Positions 1-6,996 of a stretch of 36,023 nucleotides of DNA are shown piece by piece. The notes under the pieces were generated by a model, which saw only the letters and a program-made list of their open reading frames with translations, ran no database searches and was not told the origin of the DNA. A program made the position numbers and the translations under genes. Where the stretch lies: NCBI GenBank assembly GCA_026989655.1, contig JALSIX010000001.1, positions 1 to 36,023 of the forward strand. The letters are read 5' to 3'. This stretch comes from Caldilineaceae bacterium (GTDB lineage: Bacteria > Chloroflexota > Anaerolineae > Caldilineales > Caldilineaceae). How positions within the stretch are numbered: the stretch's first letter is position 1; the number at the start of each line of letters is the position of its first letter.

Positions 1-318
1 GCCACCCCCACCCTCACGGACACCCCCAGCCCGACCCCACTTCCCACCGAGACGGCCACCCCAACGGCCACGTGGACCTCCACACCGCCCCCCAGCCCCA
101 CGGACACCCCCACCCCCACGCCCCAGGTGCTGGTGGTCACCCCCACCTGGACCCCCCAGCCGCCCCCGCCCACCGAGGCCACCGTCCAGGTGGTGGTCCA
201 GCCACCGCCCACCGAGCGCCCCCTGGACCCCGGGGGCCTGGTAGTCCTGGGCTGGCTCGCCCTGGCCGGGGCCCTGGTGACGGCCGTGGCCGGCTGGATG
301 TTGTGGCGCAGTCGCTAG
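1..318 (+). CDS. C-terminal part of a Pro/Thr-rich membrane-anchored protein (5' end outside window)
   Basis: The frame is open from the first base to the TAG at 316-318. About 75 residues of Pro/Thr-rich repeats (TPTPT, PPPPT) lead into one hydrophobic segment (about residues 80-101) and a short basic tail ending WRSR. This is the usual shape of a surface protein with a low-complexity stalk, a C-terminal membrane anchor and a few cytoplasmic residues. The functional domain lies upstream of the window, so no function can be given. Similar PT linkers occur in the two lipoproteins at 21890-25375. An internal ATG at 127 is not taken as the start because the same composition continues upstream of it without a break. 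Confidence 0.7.
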   Translation, partial: ATPTLTDTPSPTPLPTETATPTATWTSTPPPSPTDTPTPTPQVLVVTPTWTPQPPPPTEATVQVVVQPPPTERPLDPGGLVVLGWLALAGALVTAVAGWMLWRSR

Positions 319-356
319 CCCCCCAGGGCAGACAGACCGCCTCGCCCCCCCCCAAG

Positions 357-372
357 CGCCCCCAAGGGGGCG
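357..372 (+). terminator. GC hairpin after the first gene, weak terminator candidate
   Basis: CGCCCCC (357-363) and GGGGGCG (366-372) can pair about 40 bases after the stop codon. There is no T-tract, so intrinsic termination is uncertain. Confidence 0.3.
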
Positions 373-383
373 ACGACGGGCCT

Positions 384-412
384 TTGCCACCCCCGAGGAA
401 CTGCCGTACAAT
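384..412 (+). promoter_or_regulatory. Sigma-70-type promoter for the ThDP enzyme gene
   Basis: TTGCCA at 384-389 (5 of 6 to consensus) and TACAAT at 407-412 (5 of 6) are separated by 17 bases. The expected start is near 419, about 40 bases before the ATG at 459. Confidence 0.7.
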
Positions 413-458
413 CAGGGGGCATGCACCGCGCCGACACCCACCTCCGAGGAAGGCCACC

Positions 459-2087
459 ATGCTCCGACAGACCGGCGGCCATGCCGTGGTGGACGCGCTG
501 ATAGCCCACGGGGTGCGCGTGCTCTACGGCCTGCCCGGGATCCAGAACGACTGGCTCTACAACGCGCTCTACGACCGCCGAGACCATATCCGGGTCATCC
601 ACACCCGCCACGAGCAGGGTGCCGGGTTCATGGCCCTGGGCCAGGCCCTGGCCACCGGACAGCCCGCCCTCTTCAACGTGGTGCCCGGTCCGGGGCTCCT
701 CAACGCCACCGCGGCCCTGGCCACCGCGTACGGCCTCTGTGCTCCGGTGGTCTGCCTGACCGGCCAGATCCCCTCCCACCAGATCGGCCGGGGCATCGGC
801 GTCCTCCACGAGATCCCAGATCAACTGGGCGTCCTGGGCTCCCTGACCAAGTGGGCCGCCCGGGTGAACCACCCCGCAGAGGCCCCGGAGCAGGTGGCCC
901 AGGCCTTCCACCAGGTCCGCTCCGGCTGTCCTCGGCCCGTGGGCCTGGAGGTGCCCATGGACGTGCTCCAGGAGGAGGCCCCGATGGCGCCCAGCACCGC
1001 CCCCCGCGCCCCCTGGTCCCCTCCCGTGGACGAGGATCGCATCGACCAGGCCGCCCGGATCCTGGGCCGAGCGGAGAACCCCATCCTCTTCGTGGGCGGG
1101 GGCGCCCAGGATGCCGGCCCCCTGGTCACAGAGCTGGCCGAGATGCTCCAGGCCCCGGTGGTGGCCTATCGCACCGGCCACGGTGTCGTCGACGGTCGCC
1201 ACCCCCTGAGCCTCTTCCTGCCCCCGGCCCACGAATACTGGAAGAAGGCCGACGCGGCCCTGGCCATCGGCTCCAACATGCGCATCCCCCTGAGCCAATG
1301 GGGCGTGGACGAGGGGCTCCAGATCCTGCGCATCGACGTGGACCCCACCTCCCACCATCGGATCCGGCGCCCGGACGTGGCCATCACCGCCCGGGCCGAG
1401 GACGCGCTGCCCCGACTCCTGGAACGGCTCCCCCGCTACAACCGGGCACGGCCCTCCCGGGCCGAGGAGATGCGGACCCTGAAGGGCCGATGGTCCCGCC
1501 AGATCGCCTACCTGGAACCCCAGCTCAGCTTCCTCCGGGTCATCCGAGAGGAGCTGGGCGAGGAGGGGATCTTCGTGGACGAGCTGACCCAGGTGGGGTT
1601 TGTCAGCCGCATCGCCATGCCCGCGTATCGGCCCCGGACCTTCCTCTCCTGCGGCTACCAGGGCACCCTGGGCTACGGCTTCCCCACGGCCCTGGGCGCC
1701 AAGGTGGCCCACCCCCAGGTGCCGGTGCTCTCCATCACCGGAGACGGGGGCTTCCTCTTCGCCGCCCAGGAGCTGGCCACCGCGGTCCAACACCGGATCG
1801 CCCTGGTGACCGTGATCTTCGACAACCGCCAGTACGGCAACGTCCAGCAGATGCAGCGCACCCTGTACGGCGGCCGAGTCATCGCCACAGACCTCCACAA
1901 CCCGGACTTCGTGGCCCTGGCCCAGGCCTTCGGTGCCCAGGGCCTGCGGGCCACCACCCCCGAGGAGCTCCGGAGCGCGCTGCGGCAGGCCTTTGCCACA
2001 GACCACGTGCCCACCCTGATCCAGGTGCCTGTGGGCGACATGCCCACGGTGGACCGCTTCCGCAACCTCCCCCGGGTGCGGGGCTGA
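459..2087 (+). CDS. Thiamine-diphosphate-dependent enzyme, acetolactate synthase-like
   Basis: This 542-residue protein has the three-domain layout of the acetolactate synthase / benzoylformate decarboxylase superfamily. The N-terminal pyrimidine-binding domain carries the catalytic Glu in TRHEQ (E52). A central Rossmann-like domain follows (about 190-330). The C-terminal domain has the Mg-ThDP motif, GDGG at 428-431 and FDN about 22 residues later. The ATG at 459 is chosen because GAGGA lies just upstream at 446-450 and residue 1 begins the conserved fold; the frame is open further upstream but reads low-complexity sequence. The next gene is a GlcD/LDHD-type oxidase, which suggests 2-oxo or 2-hydroxy acid metabolism (for example glyoxylate or pyruvate carboligation), but this is inference. 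It is unlikely to be the biosynthetic IlvB, since no ilvN or ilvC is adjacent. The exact reaction is unknown. Confidence 0.88.
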   Translation: MLRQTGGHAVVDALIAHGVRVLYGLPGIQNDWLYNALYDRRDHIRVIHTRHEQGAGFMALGQALATGQPALFNVVPGPGLLNATAALATAYGLCAPVVCLTGQIPSHQIGRGIGVLHEIPDQLGVLGSLTKWAARVNHPAEAPEQVAQAFHQVRSGCPRPVGLEVPMDVLQEEAPMAPSTAPRAPWSPPVDEDRIDQAARILGRAENPILFVGGGAQDAGPLVTELAEMLQAPVVAYRTGHGVVDGRHPLSLFLPPAHEYWKKADAALAIGSNMRIPLSQWGVDEGLQILRIDVDPTSHHRIRRPDVAITARAEDALPRLLERLPRYNRARPSRAEEMRTLKGRWSRQIAYLEPQLSFLRVIREELGEEGIFVDELTQVGFVSRIAMPAYRPRTFLSCGYQGTLGYGFPTALGAKVAHPQVPVLSITGDGGFLFAAQELATAVQHRIALVTVIFDNRQYGNVQQMQRTLYGGRVIATDLHNPDFVALAQAFGAQGLRATTPEELRSALRQAFATDHVPTLIQVPVGDMPTVDRFRNLPRVRG

Positions 2088-2219
2088 GCCCCTTCGGGAG
2101 GAGCGGCCAACCGACTGGACATGCCGGTATCCTCTGCACCGACACCGGTCTCGATGCCGTCCGCGCCGACGGCAGAGCGGGCCGCCCCGGGACAACGATC
2201 ACAGATCCGGAGGTGAACC

Positions 2220-3620
2220 ATGTCCACCCCGTCCCATGCACCGGTCCATCCCCACAGACTTCTCCAGGACCTGCAGGCCATCGTCGGGCCAGAGCATGCC
2301 ACCACGGCAGAGGCCCATCGCTCCCAACACAGCCGGGACCAGTCCTCCCATCCCCCTCACCTGCCGGACGCGGTGGTCTGGCCCGAGTCCACCGAGCAGG
2401 TGAGCGCCATCCTCCGCTACGCCAACGAACGCCGGATCCCGGTGGTGGGCTGGGGCGCGGGGACCAGCATCGAGGGCAACCCCATCCCCGTGGCCGGAGG
2501 CATCGTGGTGGATTTCCGCCGCATGGACCGCATCCTGGCCATCCACCCGGAGGACTTCCAGGTGACGGTCCAGCCGGGCATCCTCTACAAGGACATGAAC
2601 CGGGTCCTGGCCCGCCATGGCCTCTTCTTCCCGCCCGACCCCGGGGCCAACGCCTCCATCGGCGGCATGATCGCGAACAACGCGGCCGGCATCCGCACGG
2701 TGAAGTACGGGGCCACCCGGGACAACGTCCTGCGCCTGGAAGTGGTGTTGGCCGATGGCCAGGTGATCCGCACCGGCTCCCGGGCGGTGAAGCAGTCCGC
2801 GGGCTACGACCTGACCCACCTGGTGGTGGGCTCCGAGGGGACCCTGGGGCTGGTGACCGAGGCCACCCTGAAGCTCGCCCCCCTGCCCGAACACTTCAGC
2901 GCGGTCACCGCAGCCTTCCCCACCCTGGAGGCCGCGTCCCAGGCCGTCTTCGAGATCATCGGCAGCAACCTGGGGCCCGCGGCCCTGGAGCTCCTGGATG
3001 CCCAGAGCGTGGCCATCCTGAACCAGGAGGCCCACTTCGACCTGGCCGTGGCGCCCAACCTCTTCATGGAGTTCAACGGCCCCTCCCCGGCCGCGGTCCA
3101 GGAGGTACTGGTCATGGCCCAGGCCATCTGCCAGGAGCTGGGCTGCATGGATTACCGAGAGGGCCTGGGCCGGGAGGCCCGGAACCGGCTCTGGCGGGCC
3201 CGACACCACCTCTTCGAGGCCCTGGTCCGCCACTACGCGGGGATGTCCTACCTGCTCACCGACGTGGCCGTGCCCATTGCCCACTACCCCCGGCTGGTGG
3301 CCCAGGCCCAGGAGATGGCCCGGGAACTGGGCCTGGAGGTGAGCTACATCGGCCACGCAGGGGACGGCAACCTGCACACCGCGGTCTTCTTTCCCCCCGA
3401 CGACCGGGAGACCCGACGCCGGGTGGAACAGTTCGACGACCGCCTGGTCCACCTCGCGCTGGCGCTGGACGGCACCTGCACCGGGGAACACGGCGTGGGC
3501 ATGGGCAAGGCCCAGTACCTGCCCCTGGAGTACGGCCCGGCCACGGTGGAGGTCATGCGCCAGATCAAGCGCCTGCTGGACCCCAACGGCATCCTCAATC
3601 CCGGCAAGGTCCTGCCCTGA
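2220..3620 (+). CDS. FAD-binding 2-hydroxyacid dehydrogenase (GlcD / D-lactate dehydrogenase family)
   Basis: The protein has 466 residues, the usual length for GlcD, LDHD or Dld2-type flavoproteins. The N-terminal PCMH-type FAD domain (about 35-215) has the phosphate-binding loop GWGAGTSIEG and the conserved GGMIANNAAG and KQSAGYDLTHL stretches. The C-terminal domain (about 215-463) has the metal/substrate His motif HAGDGNLH near residue 379 and GEHGVG at 422-427. It should oxidise a D-2-hydroxy acid such as D-lactate or glycolate to the 2-oxo acid. No GlcE or GlcF partner is adjacent, which favours the single-subunit D-lactate dehydrogenase type. GGAGGT at 2207-2212 sets the start. The upstream gene is 132 bases away, so the two may be co-transcribed, but no strong promoter or terminator was found between them. 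Confidence 0.9.
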   Translation: MSTPSHAPVHPHRLLQDLQAIVGPEHATTAEAHRSQHSRDQSSHPPHLPDAVVWPESTEQVSAILRYANERRIPVVGWGAGTSIEGNPIPVAGGIVVDFRRMDRILAIHPEDFQVTVQPGILYKDMNRVLARHGLFFPPDPGANASIGGMIANNAAGIRTVKYGATRDNVLRLEVVLADGQVIRTGSRAVKQSAGYDLTHLVVGSEGTLGLVTEATLKLAPLPEHFSAVTAAFPTLEAASQAVFEIIGSNLGPAALELLDAQSVAILNQEAHFDLAVAPNLFMEFNGPSPAAVQEVLVMAQAICQELGCMDYREGLGREARNRLWRARHHLFEALVRHYAGMSYLLTDVAVPIAHYPRLVAQAQEMARELGLEVSYIGHAGDGNLHTAVFFPPDDRETRRRVEQFDDRLVHLALALDGTCTGEHGVGMGKAQYLPLEYGPATVEVMRQIKRLLDPNGILNPGKVLP

Positions 3621-3887
3621 TCCCGCCGGAGCACGGCGCGCGAAGCCTGCCCCAGGCCCGGCCGCCGGACGGCCCCCGGCGGGCCCCACCCCAGGCCCTC
3701 CACGCCGGAAAGCGGGCATCGAGCCGGTTATGATGGGTACAAACGGCGCCAAGGCAGCAAAATCCATCGGGCCGTGGACACGTTGGGCGACCTGTTGGCC
3801 TTGAAAGTCATCCCTGGCCCAAGAGATCCAGGATGCCACTCCATGGCCCATGTCTTGTAAAAGTGCATAACACGCTCTAGGAGGTGG
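3621..3887 (+). pseudogene. Remnant of an IS5-type transposase (about 3690-3857)
   Basis: One frame, read from about 3699 to the TAA at 3858-3860, gives ..[18 protein letters not shown].. followed by [19 protein letters not shown]. From memory this matches the middle of IS5-family DDE transposases, around the second catalytic Asp (AVDTLG). It has no start codon, no N-terminal half and no C-terminal catalytic Glu region. After about ALKVIPG the similarity fades and the frame stops. About 50 residues of a dead insertion sequence therefore remain just upstream of the repeat array. No inverted ends were recognised. The bases from 3621 to about 3690 hold nothing else identifiable. Confidence 0.62.
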
Positions 3888-4735
3888 GTAGTACGCACTT
3901 CAGTGCGCACGTGGACGTGGCATGTGTATGTTCCCTGGACCGCTGAAGCGCTCACTACGAACCCTAGAGGATTGTAGTACGCACTTCAGTGCGCACGTGG
4001 ACGTGGCATGCGTGTGTCTCCCGGAGCGCTGAAGCGCTCACTACGAGCCCTATCACTACGGGCCCTAGAAGATTGTAGTACGCACTTCAGTGCGCACGTG
4101 GACGTGGCATGCGTGTGTCCCCTGGAGCGCTGAAGCGCTCACTACGAGCCCTATCACTACGAGCCCTAGAAGATTGTAGTACGCACTTCAGTGCGTACGG
4201 GGACGTGGCATGCGTGTGTCTCCTGGAGCGCTGAAGCGCTCACTACGAGCCCTAGAGGATTGTAGTACGCACTTCAGTGCGTACGTGGACGTGGCATGCG
4301 TGTGTCTCCTGGAGCGCTGAAGCGCTCACTACGAACCCTAGAGGATTGTAGTACGCACTTCAATGCGCACGTGGACGTGGCATGCGTGTGTCTCCCGGAG
4401 CGCTGAAGCGCTCACTACGAACCCTAGAGGATTGTAGTACGCACTTCAATGCGCACGTGGACGTGGCATGCGTGTGTCTCCCGGAGCGCTGAAGCGCCCA
4501 CTACGAACCCTAGAGGATTGTAGTACGCACTTCAGTGCGTACGTGGACGTGGCATGCGTGTGTCTCCCGGAGCGCTGAAGCGCTCACTACGAGCCCTAGA
4601 GGATTGTAGTACGCACTTCAGTGCGTACGTGGACGTGGCATGCGTGTGTCTCCCGGAGCGCTGAAGCGCTCACTACGAGCCCTATCACTACGGGCCCTAG
4701 AAGATTGTAGTACACACTTCAGTGCGCACGTGGAC
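3888..4735. repeat. Tandem array of paired GTAG palindromes (REP/BIME-like), 9 units plus a partial tenth
   Basis: Units start at 3888, 3974, 4075, 4176, 4262, 4348, 4434, 4520, 4606 and 4707, giving periods of 86 (six times) and 101 (three times). Each unit has hairpin A, GTAG then TACGCACTTCAGTGCGTAC (9-bp stem at best, TC loop). A spacer containing TGGACGTGGCATGCGTGTG follows, then hairpin B, GAGCGCTGAAGCGCTC, ending in CACTAC. The reverse complement of B reads GTAGTGAGCGCTTCAGCG, so A and B are inverted copies of one GTAG-headed palindrome that agree at 15 of 20 positions. The 101-bp units contain an extra 15-bp copy around CACTACGGGCCCTA. An inverted pair of GTAG-headed palindromes is the layout of REP sequences and BIMEs mobilised by RAYT (Y1 HUH) transposases. 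No RAYT gene is in the window. No convincing coding sequence runs through it. Confidence 0.92.
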
Positions 4736-4859
4736 TGAGTACACGAGGGGGGAAGGGGGCGGACCCACAGGACTGGGCCGGGTATCTCAACCGGAGCCGA
4801 GACCGGAAAGGGCTCGGGCCCCTGGGTGTGTCGACAAAACCGATGCCCTCGCAGCGGAT
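4736..4859. other. Non-coding stretch between repeat array and pdh promoter
   Basis: After the truncated tenth repeat unit the sequence loses similarity to the array. No hairpin, gene or motif was recognised before the pdh promoter. Short ORFs here overlap the array or the start of pdhA in another frame and look spurious. Confidence 0.5.
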
Positions 4860-4889
4860 TTGGTCCCCGGCCCCGAGATCCGGTATGAT
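4860..4889 (+). promoter_or_regulatory. Probable promoter of the 2-oxoacid dehydrogenase operon
   Basis: TATGAT at 4884-4889 (5 of 6 to the -10 consensus) lies 18 bases after TTGGTC at 4860-4865 (weak -35). It sits about 65 bases before the pdhA start, just outside the repeat array. The same TATGAT box precedes the gene at 19021. Confidence 0.5.
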
Positions 4890-4954
4890 GCAACCGCCAT
4901 GTCGGCACGGAACCCGTTCGCTCTCCCTGCCCATGGGTACCAAAGGAGCTACAC

Positions 4955-6001
4955 ATGGCCTACCCATTTCCCACCGAGATCCACCGCGTCGTGGACCCCG
5001 AGGGCAACCTCGTGGGCGATCCCCCGGAGCTCTCCCCGGAACAGCACCGCAAACTCTACTACTGGATGGTCTTCGGCCGCATGTGGTCGGAGCGCATGGT
5101 GGCCCTCCAGCGCCAGGGCCGGATGGGCACCTTCGCCCCCCATGTGGGCCAGGAGGCCCAGGCCGGCATCGCCTCGCCCCTCCGCCAGGACGACTGGCTC
5201 CTGGGCACCTATCGGGAGTGCATCGCCTACTTCGTCAAGGGCCTCTCGCCCCTGGCCCCCATGGCCACCCACCGGGGCTACTTCAGCCGGGGCTACACCC
5301 GGGAGCTCGGCCTGGTTCCCCTGCAGATCGTCATCGGCAACCAGATGCTCCACGCGGTGGGCGTGGCCATGGCCATGCAGTACGAGGGCACAGACCGGGT
5401 GGCCGTGGGCGTCTGCGGCGACGGTGCGACCAGCCAGGGAGACTTCCACGAGGCCCTGAACTTCGCCGCGGTCTTCCAGGCCCCCTTCATCGCGGTGGTG
5501 CAGAACAACCAGTACGCCATCTCGGTTCCCCGGCAGCGCCAGGCCGCGGTGGAATACCTGGCCTACCGAGGCCCCGCGTTCGGCATCCCCGGCTACATCG
5601 TGGACGGCAACGACGTCCTGGCCGTCCACAAGGTGGTCCAGGAGTGTGTGGAGCGGGCCCGGGCCGGGGAGGGCCCCAGCCTGGTGGAGCTGCTCACCTA
5701 CCGGATGGGTGCCCACACCACCGCAGACGACCCCACCAAGTACCGCTCCGACGAGGAGGTGGCCCACTGGCAGGCCCGAGACCCCATCAAGCGCTACCGG
5801 ATCTTCCTGCTCCGCCAGGAGATCCTCTCCAACGAGGAGGATGAGGCCCTCCACGAACAGGCCACCGCGGACCTCCAGCGCTGCGTGGAGGAGTTCGAGG
5901 CCATGCCCCCGCCCCGCCCCGAGGAGATCTTCGAACACGTCTTCGAGACCCCACCGCCCAATCTCCTGCGCCAACGGGACGAGATCCTGGGCACCCCCTA
6001 G
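4955..6001 (+). CDS. pdhA: Pyruvate (2-oxoacid) dehydrogenase E1 component, alpha subunit
   Basis: This 348-residue protein is the ThDP-binding alpha subunit of a heterotetrameric E1, which decarboxylates the 2-oxo acid and passes the acyl group to E2 lipoyl-lysine. The ThDP/Mg motif is clear: GDGATSQGDFHEALNF, then VQNNQYAIS about 25 residues later (the GDG..NN pattern). The C-terminal YRMGAHTTADDPTKYR is the conserved phosphorylation-loop region of this family. The RBS AAAGGAG precedes the ATG at 4955. The beta subunit begins 12 bases after the stop. Substrate is uncertain: the sequence resembles PdhA of Gram-positive-type complexes, but branched-chain oxoacid dehydrogenase alpha subunits are close relatives. 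Confidence 0.92.
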   Translation: MAYPFPTEIHRVVDPEGNLVGDPPELSPEQHRKLYYWMVFGRMWSERMVALQRQGRMGTFAPHVGQEAQAGIASPLRQDDWLLGTYRECIAYFVKGLSPLAPMATHRGYFSRGYTRELGLVPLQIVIGNQMLHAVGVAMAMQYEGTDRVAVGVCGDGATSQGDFHEALNFAAVFQAPFIAVVQNNQYAISVPRQRQAAVEYLAYRGPAFGIPGYIVDGNDVLAVHKVVQECVERARAGEGPSLVELLTYRMGAHTTADDPTKYRSDEEVAHWQARDPIKRYRIFLLRQEILSNEEDEALHEQATADLQRCVEEFEAMPPPRPEEIFEHVFETPPPNLLRQRDEILGTP

Positions 6002-6013
6002 AGGAGGACCGCC

Positions 6014-6994
6014 ATGCCCAAGTGGACCATGGTTCAGGCCATCAACCAGGCCCTGGCCCTGGAGCTGGAACAGGACCGCCGGGTGCGCATCTTCGGCGAG
6101 GACGTGGGGCGCAACGGCGGCGTCTTCCGGGTGACCGACGGCCTCCAGGAACGCTTCGGCGAGGACCGGGTCTTCGACACCCCCCTGGCCGAGGCCGGCA
6201 TCATCGGCGTCGCGGTGGGCATGGCCCTCTACGGCCTCCGCCCGGTGGCCGAGATCCAGTTCGCGGGCTTCGCGCACCTGGCCTTCCACCAGGTCGCGGC
6301 CCAGGCCGCCCGTCTCCGCTACCGCTCCGGCGGCGAACACCACGTGCCCCTGGTCATCCGGGCCCCCTTTGGCGGCGGCGTCCGCACCCCCGAGCTCCAC
6401 TCGGACAGCGTGGAGGCCTTCTACGCCCACGCGGAGGGCATCAAGGTGGTGATCCCCTCCGGCCCCTACGAGGCCAAGGGCCTGCTCCACGCGGCCATCC
6501 AGGACCCAGATCCGGTCTTCTTCCTGGAGCACATGAAGCTCTACCGCTCCCTCCGCGAGGAGGTGCCCGAGGAACGCTATACCATCCCCCTGATGGAGGC
6601 CCGGGTGGTCCAGCCCGGGAACGACCTGACCGCCATCGCCTACGGCGCGCTGCTCCACACCACCCTGGCCGCGGCCCGGCAGGTGGAAAAGGAGGACGGC
6701 GTCTCCATCGAGGTCATCGACCTGCGGACCGTCCACCCCCTGGACGAGGAGACCGTGGTCGCGTCGGTGAACAGGACCGGCCGGGCCCTGGTGGTCCACG
6801 AGGACAGCCGGGCCGCGAGCATCGCCGCGGAGGTCATCGCGGTGATCAACGAGCGCGCCCTCTACGCCCTCCTCAAGCCCGTCCGACGAGTGACCTGCCC
6901 GGACACCCCCTTCCCCCTCCCCGCGGTGGAGGACGTCATCGTCCCCCACCAGGAACGCATCGTCCGGGCCCTGCGCGAGACCCTGGAGCCCTGA
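6014..6994 (+). CDS. pdhB: Pyruvate (2-oxoacid) dehydrogenase E1 component, beta subunit
   Basis: The protein has 326 residues, normal for PdhB/BkdB2 transketolase-like subunits. The N-terminal pyrimidine-binding domain has the conserved RVRIFGEDVGRNGGVFRVT and FDTPLAEAGIIGVAVGMA stretches, including the Glu that activates ThDP in this family. The C-terminal transketolase domain includes IEVIDLRTVHPLDEET and VHEDSR. GAGGAGG at 6002-6008 is the RBS. It is translated between pdhA (12-base gap) and the E2 gene (2-base gap) and must pair with PdhA in an alpha2-beta2 E1. Confidence 0.93.
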   Translation: MPKWTMVQAINQALALELEQDRRVRIFGEDVGRNGGVFRVTDGLQERFGEDRVFDTPLAEAGIIGVAVGMALYGLRPVAEIQFAGFAHLAFHQVAAQAARLRYRSGGEHHVPLVIRAPFGGGVRTPELHSDSVEAFYAHAEGIKVVIPSGPYEAKGLLHAAIQDPDPVFFLEHMKLYRSLREEVPEERYTIPLMEARVVQPGNDLTAIAYGALLHTTLAAARQVEKEDGVSIEVIDLRTVHPLDEETVVASVNRTGRALVVHEDSRAASIAAEVIAVINERALYALLKPVRRVTCPDTPFPLPAVEDVIVPHQERIVRALRETLEP

Positions 6995-6996
6995 CC

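Noticed and set aside
72-458. N-terminal extension of the ThDP enzyme to an ATG at 72
   Set aside because: The extension is low-complexity, overlaps the preceding gene in another frame, and crosses a good promoter at 384-412. The ATG at 459 has its own RBS.
315-2195. Long minus-strand ORF opposite the ThDP enzyme (also 2199-3851, 4949-6949, 14446-17367 on the minus strand)
   Set aside because: These frames are rich in Gly, His, Val and Asp from antisense reading of GC-rich genes and show no recognisable domain. The sense frames carry clear enzyme families.
851-3733. 960-codon plus-strand ORF across two genes
   Set aside because: It is a Pro/Gly/Arg-rich shifted frame crossing two well-supported genes. 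Similar shifted frames at 6022-6996, 7068-8414, 11909-12922 and 21206-25198 were dropped for the same reason.
3888-4735. CRISPR array
   Set aside because: The units are almost identical over their full length, with no variable spacers, and each unit is an inverted pair of hairpins. No cas gene is near.
4618-4967. Short ORFs at the end of the array and before pdhA
   Set aside because: They are built largely from repeat sequence or overlap pdhA out of frame, and have no RBS or known motif.
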